This document shows positions 56,453 through 64,000 of a DNA stretch of 64,000 nt, piece by piece (the stretch's first letter is position 1; each line of letters begins with the position of its first letter). This DNA is from Mycoplasma iguanae (GTDB lineage Bacteria; Bacillota_I; Bacilli_A; Mycoplasmatales; Metamycoplasmataceae), in the NCBI RefSeq assembly GCF_024722375.1, contig NZ_CP102734.1:62001-126000 (forward strand), read 5' to 3'. The position numbers were made by a program, and so were the translations under genes. Below the pieces are notes generated by a model, which was not told where the DNA came from, made no database searches, and was given only the letters and a program-made list of their open reading frames with translations.

Positions 56453-56815
56453 ATGGCAAATCCAACGCAATTATTCCGTCGTAATACTACTTGAAAAAAG
56501 CATGTAATCCGTTCACTAGCAACTGATGTTATTGTTTTTGGCAGAATTACTACAACTGAAGTACGTGCTAAAGAAATTAGACGTCATGTAGATAAACTAA
56601 TTACAAAAGCAAAAAAAGATACATTAGCTTCAAGAAGAGCAGCTGTTGCTTTCTTAAGACCGATAACAACAAAAGAAGGTGTTCCAGCTTTAAAACATTT
56701 ATTTGAAACAATTGGTCCTAAATATAAAGATCGCAAAGGTGGATACACAAGAATTATTAAACTAGCACCACGTCAAGGTGACAATAGTAAAATGGCTATT
56801 TTAGAATTAGTTTAA
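56453..56815 (+). CDS. rplQ: 50S ribosomal protein L17
   Basis: 120 residues. [26 protein letters not shown] (TGA as Trp), [25 protein letters not shown], and [25 protein letters not shown] at the end. Last gene of the operon; followed by a terminator. Confidence 0.97.
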
Positions 56816-56851
56816 TTTACTAATTTTTAAATTTAAATCGCTAAAATAGGT

Positions 56852-56885
56852 AAAAAATCACAGCTAAATGTTGTGTTTTTTTATT
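56852..56885 (+). terminator. S10-spc-alpha operon terminator
   Basis: AAAAAATCACA pairs with TGTG and TTTTTTT around GCTAAATGT. Another hairpin, GTTATTTTTTAAAATAAC (56929-56946), lies further on. Confidence 0.65.
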
Positions 56886-56989
56886 TTACATTTATAATTT
56901 AAATAAAAATTACCATTACTAATTCATGTTATTTTTTAAAATAACAGTTTCTTTAAGTATTAAAAGCACTCAAAAAAATTATTATAAAG

Positions 56990-56995
56990 TATAAT
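56990..56995 (+). promoter_or_regulatory. Promoter box of the second surface protein
   Basis: TATAAT 62 nt before the start at 57058. The gap 56816-57057 holds only the terminator, the second hairpin and this box. Confidence 0.5.
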
Positions 56996-57057
56996 TTTTG
57001 TCAATTATTATTAATCGATTTTTATCACAGCAGTCACAACTAAAACGGGAGTAGTTT

Positions 57058-60000
57058 ATGAAGAATTTCTGAAAAAGAATTAGTTTTTGATTTTTTGGAT
57101 TATTTACTCTAATAACAAGTTTTACATTAGTTGGTTTAGCAACTAATGGTCATTTTACTACTGCAAAAACAGTTCAAGTAGATAATAAAAATCTTTTAGA
57201 AGCTACAAATATTCGAAATGATACAGCAGCAGCAAAAGAAATAACTCAATTTCAATCTAGTCCAAATATTAATACTATCATCACAGAATCAGGACCTATC
57301 TTGTATGATAAAAATAAAATTTATGCTGTTGACTGATTTGGTGAAAAAAAATGAGAAGTTGATGTTTATCAATTTTTAGTTAAACGAGGATTAAGAAGAA
57401 ATGGTAACAATACCATTTTAAATTCCAATGCACATGCTTCTAGAGTTCAAATTTATTTAAATTTAGATCAAGCATGAAATAACTGAATTTATCATGAACC
57501 TACAAAAAGAATTTATATTTTAACGACTGTTAGTGATATGAATACTAGAAATAAAAATAATAAAAGAAATTATCAATACATTTTTCCTATTAATGCTTTA
57601 ACAGGAGAATTACCAGCTGATGGTGATGATAGTCAAATTAAAAGATTAGATGGATCATTTTCTCTTTCTAACTCATTAGCATATGCCGGAGGACAATATT
57701 ATCAAATTTCTACTTTAGGTAATGGTAATATTGTTATCTTTTATACAAGATCAGCCGGGGTTGCCAATGGTGGTACTTCAGGTTATATTTTTAACCCTTT
57801 TACTAATGAATTAAGAAACGTTTCCATTTTAGTTAACAACGTTAGAGCTGGAGCAGCAGCTTTTCCTGACTTGCACGGATGAGAGTTAAGAATTTTAAAT
57901 ATTATTCCTGTAAGTAAAACACTTAACTTTGTTTTACTAGTACGTGGTGGAGGAACGGGCAACAACTATTATGGAGATAATTCTGGATTAGGGGCCATTT
58001 TTGTTATGCCCGCCGATGAAAATTTAAAGGTAATTAATGCAGCACGTGATAGATTTCAAAAAAATGCAAGTAGACAAGCTTTAATTAAATATTGAGTTCC
58101 ACCAAATAAAAATTTTGAAACAGGAAATGTTGCCAATAGACAAGATTATGGATATAATTCTTCATTCTTCGTTAACCCTATTACCCGTGTTTTACAATTT
58201 TCAATTTATAACAAAATATTCTTTGTTAAAGAAAATCCTGGTGGACGTAATGGTGGATTTACTTATACATCTGTAGATTTACCGGTTGTAAATAATGATA
58301 ATAACAATAATTTACGGGTATATCAAAATGAAGGTATTTTATATAGTGGATATTTTGATCTTTTAGGTGACTACTATTTCAATATGGCAACATGAAGAAA
58401 TAATCAATGAATAGTTCAACCTAAAATTTATCGTTTAAGAAGTACTGATGGTAATCCTTCAATTATTGAATTTTTAGATTTACGTAATTCTGGAATTGAT
58501 GATATTAATAAAGAAATTGAACATTTCAAGATTTTCCCTACACCTAATCAAGTAGGAAAAATTATGATTAAAAATACCAAAACCGGAATTGCTGCCGCTA
58601 TTGTTACTGATCCTAATAATCCAAATGTTGGAAAATTACTAGGAACATTAAACGGATCAAGTAATTTCTTAGTAAGACCTGGATTTCATATTTCTAATAG
58701 TTCTAACTTGTTATTACCTTCAGAATTAGCAAATTCTAACTTTCTTCCAAATGGACAAAATGACATTATTAATAAAATTGAAGTAACTCAAATTGATGAT
58801 AAAAGCGGAACAATTACAGTAAAAGCTAGCATTTCTTACTTACCATGATTTGAAGATGGAACTTCTTCAAATTATCAATTTTTAGAAGAAGAAAATAAAT
58901 TTTCTAACCTTAAAAAAATTCAAGATATTTCTGGATGGACCGATAGGTTATCCAACAACTTAACTAATTTATATATTGAATTTTTTGATGAAGCTAAAGC
59001 AGAAGCAATTAATTTATTTAAACTAAATGCTGTACTTAATAATATTCTAACGCCTAATAAATACAAAATTATTAATAAAAATATTGATACTGGTGAAGTA
59101 ACATTAGAATATTCAATTCAATATCATAATAATACTTCTATTTTAGGGCCATTACAAAGTTTTAATGCTGGCCAAAAAACTTACAAAATGATGGGTAAAA
59201 AAGACCTAAAACCAGAAATCCACTTAATAGGTGGATCAAATATCATTAAAGATAAACATGTTGATATTACTAGAAATATAAACATTGATCAATATAGTAA
59301 TTTACAATTATTTAAAACCAATGGCCTATTACCTTCAAACATTGCAAACAATGGATCTAGTTTTTTAACTAACTTTTTAGATATGGATAAATTATTAGGT
59401 TACCAACTAACAGATTTAAAATTCTCAATGGAACCTAATGATTCTACCGGAAGTTTGACTGTAGAAATTACAATCCCAGCAAGTATGAATAGAGTGCTAA
59501 ATCAGGGAACTACAGATAGTAAAATTAAATCTACTTATACAGGATTTAGCAAAACTAATGAATATAGTTTCAACTTTAATCAGTTTGAAAAAGTTGAAAC
59601 TACCTTAGTAAACAGCATTTTAAATGTAAAAGATTTAAAAGATGAAAATTTAAAAACAAAATATACAAATTTCTTACCATCAGAAGTAAATTGACAAGAA
59701 ATCTTTTATGATTTATTCGAATTAAAAGGTTTTGAATTTGATGCGTTTGAAATCAAATTTAGTGCAGATGATTTTACCGGAAACTTAGTTTTAGAAATTA
59801 AACTAAAACCTGAATATGTACGATTTAATAAAAATACACCATTTGAAGCAGCCTTTAATAATTTAAAAATTCTTATAGGTGGATTTAACAAAATTAATGA
59901 AATCCAATCTGTTAGCAATCAAGTGATCTTTAAAGATGAAAATGATCCAGCTGTTGCCCAATTACAAACAAAATTAGCTTATCAAATTACTGCACAAGAT

Positions 60001-60474
60001 GCCTTAAGTTTAATTGAATTTACACCAAATGAAAATATTAGTGAAATTACTACTAAAAATATTATTCTTTTTCCTAATAATAAAGCAAGATCATTAACAA
60101 TTGTTGTTGATCTAAGTATGGATAAGGAAAATTTTAATAATAAAGGACCTTCAGAAGTAAGATTACAAAATTCATACATTAAAACTTATACAAATTTTGG
60201 TAGTTTCCAACGAGACGGTTTAGAAATCCAATTATTGAGTGATCAACAGCTACCAGCTTTTGTTGATCGTAGTGCTATTACAGCAGATTACATTTTTAGT
60301 AATTTAAAAACTTTTATACCTATTTTAAATGGTTATAAAATTACAAGTAGAGATCAAATTGAAATCAATCAAATTGCTTTTAGTCGTAAATTATTTGTAA
60401 CTTACAACTTTGAAAATCAAAAAGATTTATCAAACTTTGCAATTAAAAAATTCTCAGTAGTTTATAACTACTAA
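57058..60474 (+). CDS. Large surface protein with Lipoprotein_17-like repeats
   Basis: 1138 residues; GGGAG 7 nt before ATG 57058. An N-terminal hydrophobic helix (about 11-33) has no lipobox cysteine, so this is a signal peptide or anchor. Residues about 75-475 may form a beta-rich domain. The rest contains about five related units of 120-160 residues with the pattern LPS-(N-rich)-IxxxDxxxGxLTVxIxI and later a Y-T-x-F or GFxK-xNE turn, for example DSTGSLTVEIT, DKSGTITVKAS, DFTGNLVLEIK. These resemble the Lipoprotein_17 domain of mycoplasma variable surface proteins. Many TGA codons. Binding role unknown. Confidence 0.8.
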
Positions 60475-60480
60475 TAAAAT

Positions 60481-60516
60481 AAAAATCACTAATACTATAA
60501 AGATTAGTGATTTTTT
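60481..60516. terminator. Terminator between the surface protein and coaX
   Basis: AAAAATCACTAAT (60481-60493) pairs with ATTAGTGATTTTT (60503-60515). Convergent genes meet here, so it may act on both strands. Confidence 0.85.
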
Positions 60517-60540
60517 ATTAACTAAAAAATAAACTGTTAT

Positions 60541-61326
60541 TTAATTAAAAGTTTTGGATCAAATTTCTAAGCCACTAATTACCATTTCTGGTTCAAAATC
60601 AAAACTATAATGTAACATTTCTGTTATCTTTTTACTCAAGAAAGAAAAATCTCCACCAGTAAAAACTACTTGTTCTATTTGATATTGTTCTTTTAAAAGT
60701 TTTATATAACCTTTAATAGCCATCACTTTAGAATTAATAATTCCAGCACTAATAGCATTTTTAGTATCAAGTCCTAAAAGATCTGCTTCATAATTTAATC
60801 AAAGGGCATTAATTTTTTCATCATTTCAAAGACTGTTAAAAAAAGTGGTAATTGATTTATTAAATCCTACATCAATTGCAACACCTTCAATTTTTTGTTT
60901 GTATAACACAAAATAAACAATGGCAGTTCCCAAAGATACTATTAAAGTTTTTTTCTGAGGATAAAAACTATTAGCCGCAATAGCATTTGCAATTATATCA
61001 GACCCTATTTCATGTTTTTTTTCTGAATCTGCTTGATAATTTTCAATTTTTATTAAATTTTGTTTTTCAAAAGATAAATAAAAAATCTCAGCTTGAAATT
61101 TTTGTTCTAAAAAATTTATAACACTATTTTTCATTTTTTCATTAACAGAAGAAACGAAAACCTTTATAGATTCTTTTTCATCTACTTTTAAATTTTCAAA
61201 AAAATGTTCTTTTTGTTTTTCATCTAGTTCTAAAAAAAGCGAGTTATTTTCTTTGAGAAAAATATTTTTATCTTTATTTTTAATTTTTAAAAACGAATTT
61301 CCAATATCAATATATATAGTAGTCAT
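60541..61326 (-). CDS. coaX: Type III pantothenate kinase
   Basis: Phosphorylates pantothenate, the first step to coenzyme A. 261 residues when the minus-strand TGA codons are Trp. IYIDIGNSFLKIK at the N terminus matches the phosphate-1 loop (DxGNT type, with Ser for Thr), SLGTAIVYFVL the second ASKHA phosphate motif, and VVFTGGDFSFLS the adenosine motif (TGG). The family substrate motif GSDR is GSDI here. Follows the PQ-loop gene by 6 nt on the same strand. Confidence 0.85.
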
Positions 61327-61332
61327 AAAAAA

Positions 61333-62079
61333 TTATTGTGCTACCTTACTTTTTTTAAAATTGTATTTGATGTTTTGATAGTATCAAATCGAAATTTCTG
61401 TTAAAAGAATTAGTGCACCAGCTCCTTGTGCTACAATAATAATTCAAGTTATATATTTTGGTAATCCAATAATAATAGGATCATAGTGAATTCCTAAGAC
61501 AAAATTAAAGAATCATGCTGTGTTAAAAATTAATCCGTTTATTAAAACATAAACTGAAATTGTATACATCTTTTTAGAACGAATTACGCTAATAATTTGA
61601 AATAAAAATGCTACATTATTTAGAAAAATAGATAGTAGCAATGATGGAGCTAAAATAAAAATCGATCCTTCTGATTCAAAATAAATATCATTTATTCAAA
61701 AAGTTATGGCTATAGTAATCAAAAGAAATAATCAGCTTAAAATACCAACCCCAAATAATTGAATTTCTCTTTTATTTCTTTTTTGATAAATCTTGTAAAG
61801 AAAAATAGTTGTACCAGCTAAAGTAAAACTAATCAAGTTAGCTACCACAATGTAATCTACTTTATTTTTTAATAAAATGGAATAAAGTAAACCCAAACTA
61901 GCACTTACTACAAAAAAATAATATGGTTTATGTTCTTTTTCTGTTGTTTGATATTTAGTGTTTGTATCTTTTTTGTAAAGTGTAAATAACAGCGAAATAA
62001 TTTGTGGTAAAGCTTGAATAATTAGAAATACTACTCCTGTTCAAGATAGTATTTTAATAAAAATTAATATACTCGACAT
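61333..62079 (-). CDS. PQ-loop repeat membrane protein
   Basis: 248 residues, about seven transmembrane helices. Two PQ-loop-like motifs: QALPQIISLLFTLYKK at about residue 23 and AFLFQIISVIRSKKM at about 156, where the Pro is replaced by Phe. Such proteins (SWEET, semiSWEET, cystinosin and relatives) carry sugars, amino acids or vitamins; given the adjacent coaX, a vitamin or pantothenate substrate is possible but unproven. All internal TGA codons are Trp. A TATAAT box (complement of 62088-62093) ends 8 nt before the start. Confidence 0.8.
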
Positions 62080-62100
62080 GCCTTATAATTATAAATTAAA

Positions 62101-62129
62101 AACTTATTAAAAATATTTTTTAATAAGTT
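62101..62129. repeat. AT palindrome in the coaX-operon/polC divergent gap
   Basis: AACTTATTAAAAA and TTTTTAATAAGTT around a 3-nt centre, midway between two divergent -10 boxes. Could be a shared operator. Confidence 0.5.
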
Positions 62130-62139
62130 AATTAAAGTT

Positions 62140-62145
62140 TATAAT
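62140..62145 (+). promoter_or_regulatory. polC -10 box
   Basis: TATAAT ending 7 nt before ATG 62153, so a leaderless transcript is predicted. Confidence 0.5.
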
Positions 62146-62152
62146 CTAGACC

Positions 62153-64000
62153 ATGACGAATAGTTTTTTAAAATTTTGTAAATACATCGATTTTATTCCC
62201 CCCACAAATTGAGAACAAAATCAAATTTTAGATGTCAAAAAAGATATCAATGGTAATTTTTTTGTCATTGTTGCTTTTTATGTAATGCCAGAAATCAAAG
62301 ATTTTGAAAAGTTTTTAGAAAGCGCACAAATTTCAGACAAAAATTTTATAATTGAATGAAGATTTCAAAATCAATTTTGTGAATATGATTTACTTTTACA
62401 ATATTTCAATTATTTAATGAAAAAAGATCAAATAATTGATCTTGAATTTACACGTAAAATGGTTGAAATTCAATTAAATGAGGATAATGTTTACTGTTTC
62501 TTCTTTCATAATAAAAATTTATGGGAAGAAATTAGCGATAAACTTGAAGCAATTTTTCTTTCATTCAAAAATTTTGGTTTAGATAAAATTAAAGTTGATT
62601 TTAAATTTAATTTTGCAAAATATCAAAAAATAGAAAATAAGCAAAAAGAAAAAGAAAGAAAAATTGAGAAACAACAAGAAATTTTTGAATTTCATCAAAA
62701 AAATAACAACAAAAATTTAATAAGTGATTTTGGTTATAGTAATAAAAAAGTTTTTGTACCTTTAAGTATTAATAAATGTTTTAAATCTTTTGAAAAAATG
62801 GTATCAATTGAAGGCGAAATTTTTAAGAAAGATATTATTCAAACCAAATCTGGAATGTGAATTTTTATTTTTTCCATTTCTGATTTTTCCAATGCAATCA
62901 CAGTAAAGCTTTTCTGTAAAAAAGAAGAAAGAAAAGCTCAAATAAATGAATTTAAAACTGGTGATTCCATTTTAGTAAATGGTGAACTAAATTATGATGA
63001 ATACCTTAAAGAAAAAACGGTAGTTGCAAATAGTATCTCAAAAATTGAATCTATTCAAAAAGCAAGAGAAGATAATGCAACTCACAAAAGGTTAGAATTA
63101 TCAGTTCGAACCAAAATGTCAGCAATGGATGGAATTACAACTCCAGAGGATTATTTAAAAGTTGCAGAACAAATGGGACATAAGGCATTAGCAATTGTTG
63201 ACACTAATTCAGTACAATCATTTCCTGAGTTTTTTCATTTAAGTAAAAAAAGTTCTGTAAAACCAATTTATGGTGCTTCTTTTTCTATTTTAGAAAAAGA
63301 AAATAATGTAATTTTAAATTATCAAAATTTTAAATTAGAAGATCAAAAGTATGTTATTTTCGATTTAGAAACTACAGGTCTTTCTGCTCGTTTTAATGAA
63401 ATTATTGAATTTGGTGCTGCAGTAATTATTGGTGGAAAAGTTGTGCATCAACATCAATTTTTTATCAAACCTCAACAGCCCATACCAGCAGATATTACTG
63501 ATATTACTCATATTACAAATGAAATGGTTGCAAACGCTATAGATCAAGCAACAGGAATTAAAAAAATTGTTGAAATTTTAAAAGATTCTGTCATTATTGC
63601 TCACAATGCCAAATTTGATCTTTCTTTTATTGAAGAAAAAATGGCTGAATTTAATTTAGAAAAAACTAAATTTATTACAATTGATACACTAAATTTAGCA
63701 CGTATTTTATTACCATCAATGAAAAAATTTACCTTAAAAGATGTTGCAAAGCATTATTCAATAAATTATGATTCTGAAGTGGCTCACCGCGCTGATTATG
63801 ATGCCAATATTTTAGCTCATGTGTGACTTGCAATTTTAAGAGATTTAAAAATCAAAAATATTTTTGATGCAGAGCAATTGAAGAATTTACAAGAAAAAAA
63901 TTTTTACAAGAAACAGTATCCCTATGAAATTACTGTACTTGCTAAAAACCAAGCTGGTCTAAAAGAATTATTCAAATTAATTTCTTTAGCTTCTACAGAA
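62153..64000 (+). CDS. polC: DNA polymerase III PolC, 5' part (cut by window end)
   Basis: Replicative polymerase of low-GC Gram-positives. 616 residues are visible with TGA as Trp. The N-terminal domain (about 1-220) is followed by an OB fold (about 220-310). The PHP domain starts at about 312 with RLELSVRTKMSAMDG; here HLHT is replaced by SVRT and the TDH motif by VDT. The proofreading exonuclease inserted in PHP begins at FDLETTGL (about 403), with HNAKFD and HRADYDAN, so its DEDDh residues are intact. The polymerase palm is beyond the window. Confidence 0.93.

Overview
This window is an AT-rich mollicute chromosome segment. It reads correctly only if UGA codes for tryptophan (genetic code 4): many conserved proteins (FtsH, DnaX, SecY, L2, RpoA, S14) run straight through in-frame TGA codons. 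Gene content, tiny intergenic gaps, the absence of L30 and of any cell-wall genes, and a 16S-23S pair without a 5S gene attached all indicate a Mycoplasma-type organism. The 5S arrangement recalls the hyopneumoniae-type mycoplasmas, but I cannot name the species.

Layout. 1-2.1 kb: a membrane protein and L-lactate dehydrogenase. 2.1-5.8 kb: rplK-rplA with a candidate L1-binding leader, then rpmH-rnpA-yidC. 5.9-9.5 kb: pth-tilS and ftsH. 9.6-11.5 kb: engB, then rpsF-ssb-rpsR. 11.6-17.7 kb: a c-di-AMP phosphodiesterase (GdpP type), rplI, dnaB, a CNNM/CBS membrane protein and a YitT-family protein. 17.9-20.9 kb: a large anchored surface protein made of repeated fibronectin-III-like units. 20.9-25.3 kb: rsmD-gmk-PP2C phosphatase-Ser/Thr kinase-rsgA-rpe. 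25.3-27.5 kb: minus-strand rpmB, a DUF3196-like gene and degV around a plus-strand tRNA-Arg. 27.7-33.8 kb: dnaX-ybaB-recR-tmk-holB-rsmI-ymdB. 34.1-38.9 kb: 16S and 23S rRNA. 39-42.2 kb: an accessory island. 42.2-56.8 kb: the S10-spc-alpha ribosomal protein operon. 57-60.5 kb: a second large surface protein. 60.5-62.1 kb: minus-strand coaX and a PQ-loop membrane protein. From 62.15 kb to the end: polC, cut by the window edge.

The most unusual part is the island between 23S rRNA and rpsJ. It looks like a decayed tandem duplication. A degenerate copy of the S10 leader and rpsJ 5' end (about 40982-41100) is followed directly by a degenerate copy of the 23S 3' end with its processing-stem arm (about 41112-41286). 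Each unit carries a paralogous multi-pass membrane protein and a nearly identical terminator hairpin. Only the first unit keeps a secreted, tryptophan-rich protein and a small third membrane protein. The secreted gene's promoter has a 21-T run just upstream of its -10 box, the layout of a slipped-strand phase-variable promoter. Secreted protein plus retained membrane paralogue would fit an effector/immunity cassette, but that function is inference.

Other points of interest: a CIRCE-like inverted repeat with an 11-nt longer spacer than standard in front of the rRNA promoter; many genes whose start codon lies 7-10 nt after a TATAAT box (leaderless mRNAs); ribosomal proteins with charged or alanine-rich tails; and a PolC whose PHP domain has lost its metal-binding histidine motifs.
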